Part shown: positions 16,724 through 25,063 of the stretch, in pieces
Layout: each line of letters begins with the position of its first letter
How positions within the stretch are numbered: the first letter of the stretch is position 1
Assembly: GCF_007681555.1 (NCBI RefSeq)
Contig: NZ_VELE01000001.1
Location: 868,001-932,000 of the forward strand
Source: Kocuria salsicia
GTDB lineage: Bacteria; Actinomycetota; Actinomycetes; Actinomycetales; Micrococcaceae
DNA length: 64,000 nucleotides
Reading direction: 5' to 3'
Translations under genes and position numbers: made by a program
The notes under the pieces: model-generated
Database searches by the model: none
What the model saw: the letters and a program-made list of their open reading frames with translations, nothing else
What the model was told of the DNA's origin: nothing

Positions 16724-17122
16724 TCAGAACGAGAGCGCCTTCTGGATGATGCCGAGCAGCAGTCCAGAGACGGAGTCCGAGGACAGCACGGCAGCCATGA
16801 CCCCGCCGAACGCCGCGGCAGCCAGCACGATGACCGCGTACTCCGCGGTCGATGCGCCCAGGTCCGGGTCGTCGCAGGACAGGGCCTGCGGTACCCGCAC
16901 CAGTGCGGTGCCGCCGGATGCGGGGCCGCACGCGGGGCCGGGTGCTCCACCGCGTACGGGGACAGAGGCAGTGGCGGGTCCCGCGAGCGCGGTGACGGTG
17001 TACGCCTCGGTCTCCGTGACCGCGTCGAGCAGCCGCAGGTCGATGGTCTCCATCGGGATCTCGGTCCCAGCGGCGGGAACGGGACGGCCGGTGCGGACGG
17101 CGGGAAGGGTGAGCGTTGACAT
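16724..17122 (-). CDS. DUF4244 protein, probable Flp-type pilin of the tad cluster
   Basis: 132 aa. The first 85 residues are variable; then STAEYAVIVLAAAAFGGVM begins a hydrophobic helix with the TAEYA signature (Glu at the +5-like position of Flp pilins), ending LLLGIIQKALSF. DUF4244 proteins replace or accompany Flp pilin in actinobacterial tad clusters. The unusually long N-terminal leader differs from the short Flp leader, and no prepilin peptidase is encoded here. The ATG at 17122 has AGGAGA 6 nt upstream. Hairpins flank the gene on both sides. Confidence 0.8.
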   Translation of the reverse strand: MSTLTLPAVRTGRPVPAAGTEIPMETIDLRLLDAVTETEAYTVTALAGPATASVPVRGGAPGPACGPASGGTALVRVPQALSCDDPDLGASTAEYAVIVLAAAAFGGVMAAVLSSDSVSGLLLGIIQKALSF

Positions 17123-17213
17123 GGTGGTTCTCCTAGCGTGGTGAGGTGTGTGTGGTTGGTGCGGGACGTGCGACGGGGCGGGCCGCGGACAGGACCGCGA
17201 GCTGGGCTGCCAC

Positions 17214-17238
17214 CCGGGCGGGGCGCGCCCCAGCCCGG
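17214..17238. repeat. GC-rich hairpin between tadC and the pilin-like gene
   Basis: CCGGGC-GGGG-CGCG-CCCC-A-GCCCGG folds into a 10-bp stem with a bulged A and a tight loop. It sits in the 137-bp gap after tadC and before the pilin-like gene, in the minus-strand operon. It could be a partial terminator or a 5' stabiliser for the pilin mRNA. There is no T-tract. Confidence 0.4.
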
Positions 17239-17259
17239 TCGGGTGCCTCCGCGGGCGGG

Positions 17260-18009
17260 TCATGACTCGAACACCCGGGGCAGCAGGCTCATGAGCACGG
17301 GGACCACGCCCCAGCACATGAACGCGGGCAGGAAGCACAGGCCCAGCGGCAGGACGAGCTTCACGGCGAGCGCTTCGGCCGCCCGCTCGGCACGGCGGTA
17401 CTGGGCACGTCGCACGAGTTCGGCCTGCCCCCTCAGCACGGACGCGGACGCCGTGGCCGACGACGCCGTGAACTCCAGCGCGTCCCGGAAGTCACGCAGG
17501 TCCCGGGAGAGTTCGCGGTCCGCGGGCCAGGCCTTGTCCCAGGGCAGGCCAAGACGCAGGGCGGCCGTGACCCGGGCGAGCCCCGGATGGGCGGTGCCAG
17601 CGCAGCCCTCGGAGAGGATGCCGACGGCCTCCGAGAGCGGCAACCCAGCGTCCAGCTGACAGGCGGTGAGTTCCACGAGGGCTGCGGCGGGCAGCGCAGG
17701 CGCCTCGCTCGGGGAAGATTCCGATCCGGTGTTTCCGGGTGTGACCCCACCGAGCGAGGACGCACTTCCGTGACCGGTTTCCGGTCTCTGCCCAGGGGTC
17801 GCGGCCAGCCCGTGAGACCTCTGGGCCGAGCGCTGTGCTCCTGCCAGGACAGTTCTCTCCGTGGAGCCGACGAGACGAGTACCACGCGGCACCGGCAGGA
17901 ACCCACCCGGGCGGCGTCGCGCCCGGAGGCCCGGCACCCGTGTCCCGGGAGAGAGCCACAGCAGCATCCCGCACGCGCCCAGGGCACCGGCGAGCAGCGC
18001 GGCGATCAC
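17260..18009 (-). CDS. tadC: TadC-like type II secretion F-domain membrane protein
   Basis: Inner-membrane platform protein of the Tad machine, 249 aa. One N-terminal membrane segment (AALLAGALGACGMLLWL) is followed by a Ser/Pro/Gly-rich spacer of about 65 residues and a T2SSF domain: AALVELTACQLDAGLPLSEAV, a cytosolic helical bundle, and two C-terminal membrane segments around LPLGLCFLPAFMCWGVVPVL. The GTG at 18009 overlaps the tadB stop (GTGA). Works with TadB and the TadA ATPase. Confidence 0.85.
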   Translation of the reverse strand: MIAALLAGALGACGMLLWLSPGTRVPGLRARRRPGGFLPVPRGTRLVGSTERTVLAGAQRSAQRSHGLAATPGQRPETGHGSASSLGGVTPGNTGSESSPSEAPALPAAALVELTACQLDAGLPLSEAVGILSEGCAGTAHPGLARVTAALRLGLPWDKAWPADRELSRDLRDFRDALEFTASSATASASVLRGQAELVRRAQYRRAERAAEALAVKLVLPLGLCFLPAFMCWGVVPVLMSLLPRVFES

Positions 18010-18776
18010 GCTCCCGTCACCGACTCGGCACGGTGCAGCAGGGCGCGTGTCCACAGCCGCCCCGCGATGCTCAGGGCGGCCCCGGCAGCGAGCGCGAGCC
18101 TGCCCCACGTGGTGGTCAGCAGCGTGCTCGCCGGGTCGGTGCCCATGAGCATCCCGAGACCCAGCGCGAGAACCGGCAGCCACGAGAGGGTTCGCACCGT
18201 GACGCGGGGACCGGCGAGGGCGCTGTCCCGGGCGGCTTGGGCGTCGAGCTGGGACTCGAGGGAACGGGCGACTCCCCCGAGGGTCTGTCCCAGGGGAGCC
18301 CCGGAGCGTTCCGAGATCTCCCAGCAGGCCGTGAGCTGAGCGCACACCGAGCGGGCGGTCCCGGCGAGCTGGCGGTCCCCCACGGGAACGGAGCCGTGTG
18401 AGAACCTGGCGAGGCCCGTGGAGACGGGAACGCCCACGCGGGCGGCGGCGTGCACGTCGCGGCACAGGCGCGCAATCCAACGGCCCGTGGGATCAGCCGT
18501 CGGGGAGGTCGTCACGAGTTCCCCGAACACCGAGGAGGGCGAGCGGCCGGCCTGCAGCAGGGCCGCCAGACGGCGCACCGCGGTAACCCACTGCATGGCT
18601 TCGCCTGCGCGGTCCCGGCGGCGCCACCGGGCAAGCGGGGACGGCTGCTCGGCCGCGTCCCAAGGCATCCGGAGACCACCCGCGAGGGCGCGCACGCGGC
18701 GTCGGGAGCCCGGGGCACCGGTCAGGACGAGTGCCGCGGCGAGGAAGAGGATCCCCGTGAGGACGGCGAGGGTCAT
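18006..18776 (-). CDS. tadB: TadB-like type II secretion F-domain membrane protein
   Basis: 256 aa partner of TadC in the Tad inner-membrane platform. It starts with a membrane segment (TLAVLTGILFLAAALVLT), then a T2SSF bundle with LAALLQAGRSPSSVFGEL and CWEISERSGAPLGQTLGG, and ends with paired hydrophobic helices (WLPVLALGLGMLMG and LALAAGAALSIAG). The ATG at 18776 overlaps the tadA stop by 4 bp, showing coupled translation. Confidence 0.85.
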   Translation of the reverse strand: MTLAVLTGILFLAAALVLTGAPGSRRRVRALAGGLRMPWDAAEQPSPLARWRRRDRAGEAMQWVTAVRRLAALLQAGRSPSSVFGELVTTSPTADPTGRWIARLCRDVHAAARVGVPVSTGLARFSHGSVPVGDRQLAGTARSVCAQLTACWEISERSGAPLGQTLGGVARSLESQLDAQAARDSALAGPRVTVRTLSWLPVLALGLGMLMGTDPASTLLTTTWGRLALAAGAALSIAGRLWTRALLHRAESVTGA

Positions 18777-19957
18777 GACGTCTCCCGTCCTCGGGCCAGC
18801 AGCGTGGTGAGCCGGTTCCACCCGGGGCCCTTGACCGGCTGCCCGTGCTCCGCGGTGAGGGCGGGCAGGGTGATCAGCACGCCGTCGTCGAGGGCCAGCG
18901 TGCACACCGAGTCCAACCGCCGCCCGGCCGCAGTGCGGCTGACGTGCGCCACGAGGTCCAGTGCGCTGGCAGCCTGCAGGTCCACGGCAGCGCGGTCGAG
19001 ACCAGCCAGGGAGCCGAGGGCGGCGAGGCGCGCGGGAACGGCCCGGGCGGAGTTCGCGTGCACCGTCCCGGCACCGCTGTGACCGGTGTTCAGGGCGCTC
19101 AGCAGGTCCCGGACCTCGGCGCCGCGGCACTCTCCGACCACGAGCCAGTCCGGGCGCATCCGCAGGGCCTGGCGCACGAGTTCCGTGAGGTCCACAGAAC
19201 CCGCGCCCTCCACGTTCTCCTGGCGGGACTGCAGACCCACCACGTGCGGATGGTGCGGGTCCAGCTCGGCGGCGTCCTCCACCAGCACGAGCCGCTGCTC
19301 GGGCGGGCAGCGGGAGAGCAGGGCGGAGAGCACAGTGGTCTTCCCGGAGCCGGTCGCGCCGCTGATCATGAGGTTGGCCCGCGCGGCCATGGCATCGGTG
19401 AGGACGTCCGCGAGGAACGGGTGCACCGTCCCGGAGGCGACCAGGTCCGCGAGCGAGAGCCGTTGCGGGGACCGGAACCTGATGGACAGCAGGGTCCCAG
19501 AGGTGGAGACCGGCGGAATCACGGCGTGGACGCGCAGCCCGGTGGCGGTCTGGACGTCCACGCACGGGTGGCCGTCGTCCAGCCGCCGACCCGCGGCCGT
19601 CACGAGCCGCACCGCGAGCGCCCGCACCTCGGCCTCGGACGTGAACGGACTGTCCACCCGGCGGATCCCGTCCAGGGTCTCGATGAAGACATTCTCGTGG
19701 CCGTTGACGTAGACGTCACTCAGACCCGTGGTGGGCAGCAGCGGTTCCAGGGGGCCGAGACCGGTCAGCTGGGCCTTCACGTGCAGGGCGGCCCGCACCG
19801 ATCCCACGGCTCCGAGCACGCGGCCGGTCTCCCGAACAGCCCGGGCGATCCGGGTGTCCGTGATCGCACCGCCTTCTGCAAGGAGGCGTTCGCGGACCTG
19901 GGCGACGAAGGCGTCGTCGAGCTCGGCGGCACCGCCCCGAGTGCCGGCGGCGTTCAC
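18773..19957 (-). CDS. tadA: TadA/CpaF-type secretion ATPase
   Basis: Hexameric ATPase that powers pilin assembly, 394 aa. Motifs in order: VYVNGHENVFIE in the N-terminal domain, Walker A GATGSGKTT (about residue 200), the Asp box LVLVEDAAEL, Walker B/WLVVGECRGAEVRDLL and the His box AGTVHANSA. The GTG at 19957 overlaps the tadZ stop (GTGA) and has a GGGAGA Shine-Dalgarno. It belongs to the helicase/secretion-neighbourhood ATPase family. All active-site motifs are intact, so the machine is probably functional. Confidence 0.93.
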   Translation of the reverse strand: MNAAGTRGGAAELDDAFVAQVRERLLAEGGAITDTRIARAVRETGRVLGAVGSVRAALHVKAQLTGLGPLEPLLPTTGLSDVYVNGHENVFIETLDGIRRVDSPFTSEAEVRALAVRLVTAAGRRLDDGHPCVDVQTATGLRVHAVIPPVSTSGTLLSIRFRSPQRLSLADLVASGTVHPFLADVLTDAMAARANLMISGATGSGKTTVLSALLSRCPPEQRLVLVEDAAELDPHHPHVVGLQSRQENVEGAGSVDLTELVRQALRMRPDWLVVGECRGAEVRDLLSALNTGHSGAGTVHANSARAVPARLAALGSLAGLDRAAVDLQAASALDLVAHVSRTAAGRRLDSVCTLALDDGVLITLPALTAEHGQPVKGPGWNRLTTLLARGRETS

Positions 19958-21207
19958 GACAGGTCTCCCAGGGCCTGCGCGATGCTTGCCACCGCTCTTG
20001 CGTGGCGGGGACGACGGCCGCGGCGCAGGACGGTGCCGTCGTCGAGGTGCTGCGGCACCCGGGGATCGAAGCCGATCGTGGCCGCGCACGGGACCCCCGT
20101 GGTCTCGGCGAGCACGCGGGCCTCCAGGTCCGCCACGTTGAGCCCCGCCAAGGCGGTCACGACGGGAACCGGCCCGCAGCGTCTCACGGTGTGGTCCGCG
20201 GCGAGCGCGCCACGGACGGTGCGGGGCGTCACGACCACGACGGCGTCGCACCACCGTGCCTGCTCCTCCAGTTCTGTGCGTGAGAGGTCCACGACCTGCA
20301 CGTCGGCGGCGCCCCGCAGCGCGGCAACCACCGTGGTTGCGGGAACCGTGTCCGTGTGGGTGGCCCGGCGGTCCCACGAGAGGTAGCGCAGGGAGTCCAC
20401 CCGCGGCATGGCCGCCCACAGCTGATCCGCGGCGACGGCGCCGGAGAAATGGTTCAGCTCCGGCCACCGCAGCCCGTCGGCGGTCTCCTCTCCGAGGGCG
20501 AGGTCCAGACCCGCGCCGAGGGGATCGCCGTCCACCAGTGCGGTCCGCGTCCCGTCCCCGGCGAAGTGCCCGGCGAGCCAGCACGCGAGGGTGGTGGCAC
20601 CCGCTCCCCCGGTGGCGCCGGCGACGCCGTACACGCGCCCGAGCGCGATCGGCCCCTCGGGCGCGGTCGAGCGGGAGATCAGTTCGGCGAGCCACGCCGC
20701 CGCGTGGGGCAGCACCACCACGGCCGAGGCACCACGGCGAGCGGCGGCGTCCCACGCGTCGCCCTGCTCGGCGAGCGCCACGATCACGGCACCGCGGGGC
20801 ACCTCGTCACCGCCCAGAGCGGCGTCCACGAGAAGCAGCTCCGACGACGTCGCCCGCGTCCGCTGGGCACCCGACGTCACCGAGAGCGGCACACCCACCC
20901 CGATGCACACCGCCTCGACGGCTTCCACAAGCTGCGGGCAGGTGCTGAGAAGATGCACCCCGCGTGCGGCTCCCGCCATGGCGCGGGGAACGGCGGGGCG
21001 GTGGTCCGCAGCCTCGGGCCCGGTGGGCTGTGATCGGTGCGACGGGGTCCCGACCCGGCTCTGCTGCGGGGAACTGCGCGCCGCGATCGGCGAAGAAACG
21101 GAAAGCTCCCCGCCCCCCGCAGCGGCGGGCGGCACGGGCGCTGACGTGTCCGCACGGTGGGACCGACGGGTCCGGGTGCCGGGGCCTGTAAGGGGTGCGT
21201 TGGTCAT
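19954..21207 (-). CDS. CpaE/TadZ-like MinD-superfamily localisation protein
   Basis: Actinobacterial CpaE homologue, 417 aa, expected to place the Tad machine at the pole or septum. An N-terminal receiver-like domain (ISTCPQLV-type start at LLSTCPQLVEAVEAV) precedes a ParA/MinD fold. The P loop reads ATGGAGATTLA: both the signature lysine and the Walker A lysine are replaced, a known peculiarity of this family, so ATP hydrolysis may be lost. The downstream DVQVVDLSRTE corresponds to Walker B. The start ATG at 21207 has no clear ribosome site; the first 80 residues are low complexity, and a later start near MAGAARGVH is possible. First gene of the cluster. Confidence 0.8.
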   Translation of the reverse strand: MTNAPLTGPGTRTRRSHRADTSAPVPPAAAGGGELSVSSPIAARSSPQQSRVGTPSHRSQPTGPEAADHRPAVPRAMAGAARGVHLLSTCPQLVEAVEAVCIGVGVPLSVTSGAQRTRATSSELLLVDAALGGDEVPRGAVIVALAEQGDAWDAAARRGASAVVVLPHAAAWLAELISRSTAPEGPIALGRVYGVAGATGGAGATTLACWLAGHFAGDGTRTALVDGDPLGAGLDLALGEETADGLRWPELNHFSGAVAADQLWAAMPRVDSLRYLSWDRRATHTDTVPATTVVAALRGAADVQVVDLSRTELEEQARWCDAVVVVTPRTVRGALAADHTVRRCGPVPVVTALAGLNVADLEARVLAETTGVPCAATIGFDPRVPQHLDDGTVLRRGRRPRHARAVASIAQALGDLS

Positions 21208-21497
21208 GCCCCCACGGTGGTCGGGGTGGGCCGTCACATGGCCCGGAGGCCCTCCGATTGTGGAGGCCCAGGCCATCGCCGCGACGGTGCGACGGCCTGT
21301 GGAGGATGCCCGCCGCGGGTGTCGGGCTGCGGTGGTGTGGCCGGTGAACTGGCCAGGACGAGCCCCGTTCAGAAGACCGGAACAGGAGTGCGCCCGGCGC
21401 GGCTCAGCCCAACTCCGGCCGATCGGCCATTGTGGCCACAGCCATGATTCCCACCCATGGATTGATGGACATCAAACCTGTGAACAGGTCATCGGTT

Positions 21498-21960
21498 GTG
21501 AAAGCACTGGGATGGTGGTTGCTCCAGGTCGCCCTGGTGGTGGTCGTGGTCACCACCGCCACCGCAGCCGCAGCCGCAGCCGTCGTTGCACAGCGGGCGA
21601 AGAACCGGCAGGAGAAGGGGATGGGGACGACGGTCGACGGCGCCAAGCGTCGGTGAAGCACCGTCGTCAAGCGTCCCGCAGTTGATGTCCCCCGGGTGAT
21701 CGACGACGTGTGTCTCCACGACCCCGAGCTGGGACTTCGGACGAACACCGCGGAGGGAGGAAGCATCACCACCGGCATCTCTTCCTCCTCCTGGGGTGAG
21801 CGCATCCGCTTCTCCGTGGAACCGGTGCCGACCACCGAGTCCGAGGCGACTGCCGCCTGCCGCCCTGCGTTTCCCCTGGACATCACCAGCTGGGGTCGCC
21901 GCGAGAAGAACCTCTACGCGTTCCCCCGTGCGGTGCATGAAACCCCCGCCCCAGGCCGTC
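21498..21960 (+). pseudogene. Remnant of a single-pass membrane protein, split by an in-frame TGA
   Basis: Reading one frame from about 21498, a hydrophobic segment (LGWWLLQVALVVVVVTTATAA) and a basic stretch end at a TGA at 21654. The same frame continues after the stop with very strong G/C third-position bias and protein-like sequence: VIDDVCLHDPELGLRTNT, SSSWGERIRFSVEP, FPLDITSWGRREKNLY. A 'SWGE...DWG.N..N' pattern resembles C-terminal domains of actinobacterial membrane-anchored proteins of unknown function. After about 21960 coding character fades without a natural stop. I read this as one decayed gene rather than two small genes. The rest of the 21208-22036 gap shows nothing else convincing. 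Confidence 0.4.
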
Positions 21961-22036
21961 TCTGCTCGCGAAGACGCGTAGCAGCGCGAGGTGACCGAGC
22001 GTCGTCGTCCCCCGCCACGGCCACGGGGAAGGACCG

Positions 22037-22711
22037 TCACCACCACGCCCGGGTCGTGTCCGTGGGCCCGTCCAGTTCGGTCAGTCCGGCGTCCGTGACG
22101 GTGACCGGTCGCCGCGCGGCATCCCACTGCACCCGCGACGGGAACACCACGCGCACCCGGTAGCCGTCGGCCGCCCACCGCTCGCGCACGTCCCCGGGCA
22201 GAACCTCCCAGGCGAGTTGCGCGGCGTGCCCGCACTGCGCGGCCAGCTTCCCGGTCGAGATGCCGAGCCCGGGCGCCACCTCCACAGTCACCACGGCGCC
22301 CGACGACGCCGAATCGCCGTCCTCCGGGAAGTTCGTCCCCGAGACCTGGAGCTTGTGGAGGGCCTTCGGCAGCGGCTGCACCGGCGCCGGCACGAACGCC
22401 CGCACGATCGCGTCCCCGTGGTCCCCCGCCCCCTCCTGCCGCACGGTCACGCCGGGCAGCTGCTGGACGTCGTCCCACCGTTTGCCATCCGCGCGCCGCA
22501 CGAGTTTGCGGATCTGCACGTCCCGCCACGTCCGCACGGCCTCGTGCCACGGCCCGCCGGGAACGCTGCGTTCGTCCGCCAGCAGGGTCACGACGGCGCG
22601 CGCGGCCGCCTCCGCCACGTCCACCTCCCGCGCCGGGTTCGCGCGGTCCCGGTGCACCACCAGCTGCATGGCCCAGGGGACGTCCTGCTCGTCGTTCGGC
22701 TCGCTCGTCAT
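22037..22711 (-). CDS. Peptidyl-tRNA hydrolase, Pth2 type
   Basis: 224 aa protein whose C-terminal half has the Pth2 signature GISTGKLAAQCGHAAQLAW, the nucleotide/tRNA-binding glycine-lysine segment of archaeal/eukaryotic-type peptidyl-tRNA hydrolase. These enzymes free tRNA from stalled peptides; in actinobacteria Pth2-like proteins coexist with the essential bacterial Pth and are of uncertain role. The N-terminal half (AREVDVAEAAARAVVTLL, WRDVQIRKLVRRA) is actinobacteria-specific. Start ATG at 22711. It is bordered on both sides by gene remnants. Confidence 0.8.
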   Translation of the reverse strand: MTSEPNDEQDVPWAMQLVVHRDRANPAREVDVAEAAARAVVTLLADERSVPGGPWHEAVRTWRDVQIRKLVRRADGKRWDDVQQLPGVTVRQEGAGDHGDAIVRAFVPAPVQPLPKALHKLQVSGTNFPEDGDSASSGAVVTVEVAPGLGISTGKLAAQCGHAAQLAWEVLPGDVRERWAADGYRVRVVFPSRVQWDAARRPVTVTDAGLTELDGPTDTTRAWW

Positions 22712-22765
22712 GCACCGAGTCTCCCACCGCCGTCCGACCCCTGCCGACGACGCCGCGGTGCTCCG

Positions 22766-23151
22766 GCCCGCGTGGCGGACCGGGCACGCCACTTCGCCCC
22801 GGCAGGTCAGGAGGAGGCCGCAGAGGTGGTGGGGTGGCGGCACGACGTCGTGGAGGACACTGGGGTCACACTCGACGATCTCCGCGAGGACTTCCCCGAG
22901 GAGATCGTGACCGGGGCGGACGCCATGACCCGGCGGCAGGGGGGAGAGACGTCTACTACCGGCGTGTGGCCGCTCATCCCCTGGCGCGTGCCGTGGAACA
23001 GGCGGATCGGGACGACAGCACCGACCCCGCCCGAACCGCCCTGCTGGACGAGGAGACCCGCGCGCGGCTGGCGCGCAAGCACACCCGCTCCCGGGGACGT
23101 GCTCGCGGCGGGGTGACGCCTCCGGCACGGCGTCGGACACCCACCGCATAA
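22766..23151 (+). pseudogene. HD-domain phosphohydrolase remnant (5' truncated, frameshifted)
   Basis: Two overlapping frames together give an HD hydrolase of the (p)ppGpp-hydrolase-like type. The first frame reads ARVADRARHFAPAG, GWRHDVVEDTGVTLDDL (HD metal site), DFPEEIVTGADAMTRR up to about 22938. The second frame, entered at a run of six G (22939-22944), continues VYYRRVAAHPLARAVEQADR and DPARTALLDEETRARLARK. The expected N-terminal 30-40 residues with the first metal histidine are absent. The gene is therefore dead unless both the shift and the truncation are assembly errors. It lies just upstream of the PolA-like gene and is divergent from the Pth2 gene. Confidence 0.7.
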
Positions 23152-23159
23152 TGAGGCCC

Positions 23160-25016
23160 ATGCACATTGTGGTGGCCGCCGCCGAGCCCGGGACCTGGGT
23201 CCTGCGGGTGGTCTCCGCGGACGGCGAGCGCGCGGGGGACGACCTCACGGTCACGGACGCCGAGTTTCCCCGTCTCGTCGCCCAGCGTGAGGAGGCCGCT
23301 CACCGGGCCGGTGTGGCGCCACCGGTGTGGACGTGGCTGGACACCTCCGTCCCCGTTGCCCTGTTGAACACGGCGGGCGTGTGGGTGAGCCGCTGCCGGG
23401 ACCTCGGGCTGTGCTCGACCATCCTGACGACCGCGTCCACGGCTCCCGGCTCGGGTGCCCCGCCTGCGACCGCACCGGCGGGCAACCCGACGTCTGGAAC
23501 ACCCCCTCAGACCCAGAATCCGCGGGCTGGAGGGACATATCAAGGCACCGGGACCGCGGTCGGCTCCGAGGCGAACGTGCCGCACCCGCTCGACTACCGG
23601 CCCGTCGTCGACCCCCCGGCCGCCCGCCACGCCCCGGGCCCGCGGGCACCGGTGGCCGCGAATCAGGGCTCGCTGTTCGCCGTTGCCTCCGAGACCGGCC
23701 CGGGCATCGACGAACTGACCGCGGAGCTTGCGGCACAGACGAAGGCCTGCGCGAGTGCGCGCAATCCCGCGAGGCTGGGGCGCCTGCTCGGCCTGGAGTC
23801 CCAGGGCGCGCTGGTCGCCGAGGAGATGCGCCACCGCGGCATCCCGTGGAACACGGAGGTCCACCGCGCGATCCTCGAGGACCTGCTGGGTCCGGAGCCC
23901 AGGGGTGAGGAACGCCCCGCCCGCATGCAGGAACTCGCAGAGCGGGTGCGCGAGGTGCTCGCCGCGCCCACCCTGAACCCCGACTCCCCCGTGGAGCTGC
24001 TCAAGGCCCTGCGCAACGCCGGGGTGGACGTGGACACCACCCGCGCGTGGAAGCTCCAGGACTGGACGCTCGTCAACGGCCAGCCGCAGGAGCAGCGTGT
24101 GGCCGTGGTGGCGCCCGTGCTGGAGTACAAGAAGCTCTCGCGCGTCTTCTCCGCCACGGGCTGGCACTGGCTGGTGACCTGGGTGCAGGACGGCCGGTTC
24201 CACCCCGAGTACGTGGTGGGCGGCGTCGTCACCGGGAGGTGGGCCGCCCGCGGTGGTGGTGCGCTGCAGATCCCCAAGTACATTCGCGACGCCGTGCGGG
24301 CCGAGCCGGGACGCGCGCTCGTCGTCGCGGACGCCGCCCAGTTGGAACCGCGCGTGCTCGCGATCCTCGCGCGCGACGACGCCCTGGCCGAGGCCTCGCG
24401 CGGCCGCGACCTCTACGCGTCCATCGCCGAGCAGGGCCAGGCACGCCGCACGGAACTGACGGAGCGCGCGGACGCGAAGGTCGCGCTGCTCGGTGCGATG
24501 TACGGGGCGACGTCGGGCGCGGCGGGGCGCTTCATGCCCCAGCTGACGAGGTTGTTCCCGCGAGCGGTGGGCTACGTGGAGCACGCCGCCCGGGTGGGCG
24601 AACGCGGTCAGCAGGTCTGCACGTACCTGGGCCGCTGGTCCCCCGCGCCGGGGCCGGAGTGGTTCGAGGTCCAGCGCGCGACCGACACCGAGGCTGGCGA
24701 GCACCGTGCCACCCGTGAGGCCCGCAGCCACGGCAGGTTCTCCCGCAACTTCGTGGTGCAGGGCTCGGCGGCCGAGTGGGCGCTCGCGTGGCTCGGTCTC
24801 ATCCGCCAGGGCCTGCACCGGTCGGGTCTGGATGCGCGGCTGGTCTTCTTCCTGCACGACGAGGTCATGGTCGACTGCGCCGAGGAGCACGCGGAACAGG
24901 TACGGGAACTGGTGGTCGACGCCGCGGAGCAGGCGGTGCGCACGGTGTTCGGAACGGTCCCCGTGGAGGTCCCGGTGGCGACGAACGTGGTCAGGTCCTA
25001 CGCGGAGGCGAAGTAG
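23160..25016 (+). CDS. Family A DNA polymerase-like protein (PolA-like, no 5' nuclease)
   Basis: 618 aa stand-alone PolA-type protein of the sort annotated in Micrococcales as bifunctional 3'-5' exonuclease/DNA polymerase. The C-terminal polymerase motifs are: A, VVADAAQLEPRVLAI (canonical DYSQIELR altered but catalytic Asp kept); B, RADAKVALLGAMYG (R-x3-K-x7-YG kept); C, FFLHDEVMVD. The N-terminal 200 residues contain a Pro/Gly/Thr-rich linker and no recognisable 5' nuclease or intact DEDD exonuclease. The ATG at 23160 lies 7 nt after CATAAT (23147-23152), suggesting a leaderless start; another in-frame ATG at 23151 overlaps that box. Role: accessory repair synthesis, inferred. Confidence 0.85.
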   Translation: MHIVVAAAEPGTWVLRVVSADGERAGDDLTVTDAEFPRLVAQREEAAHRAGVAPPVWTWLDTSVPVALLNTAGVWVSRCRDLGLCSTILTTASTAPGSGAPPATAPAGNPTSGTPPQTQNPRAGGTYQGTGTAVGSEANVPHPLDYRPVVDPPAARHAPGPRAPVAANQGSLFAVASETGPGIDELTAELAAQTKACASARNPARLGRLLGLESQGALVAEEMRHRGIPWNTEVHRAILEDLLGPEPRGEERPARMQELAERVREVLAAPTLNPDSPVELLKALRNAGVDVDTTRAWKLQDWTLVNGQPQEQRVAVVAPVLEYKKLSRVFSATGWHWLVTWVQDGRFHPEYVVGGVVTGRWAARGGGALQIPKYIRDAVRAEPGRALVVADAAQLEPRVLAILARDDALAEASRGRDLYASIAEQGQARRTELTERADAKVALLGAMYGATSGAAGRFMPQLTRLFPRAVGYVEHAARVGERGQQVCTYLGRWSPAPGPEWFEVQRATDTEAGEHRATREARSHGRFSRNFVVQGSAAEWALAWLGLIRQGLHRSGLDARLVFFLHDEVMVDCAEEHAEQVRELVVDAAEQAVRTVFGTVPVEVPVATNVVRSYAEAK

Positions 25017-25063
25017 CCGCGGAGCCACGGCCGAGCGGCCCCTGCGTCGTCGGCCGAGTCCCT

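Noticed and set aside
21752-21770. Strong Shine-Dalgarno-like GGAGGGAGGA in the 21.7-kb gap
   Set aside because: It is followed by ATC and no ATG, GTG or TTG at proper spacing, and lies inside the remnant's reading frame.
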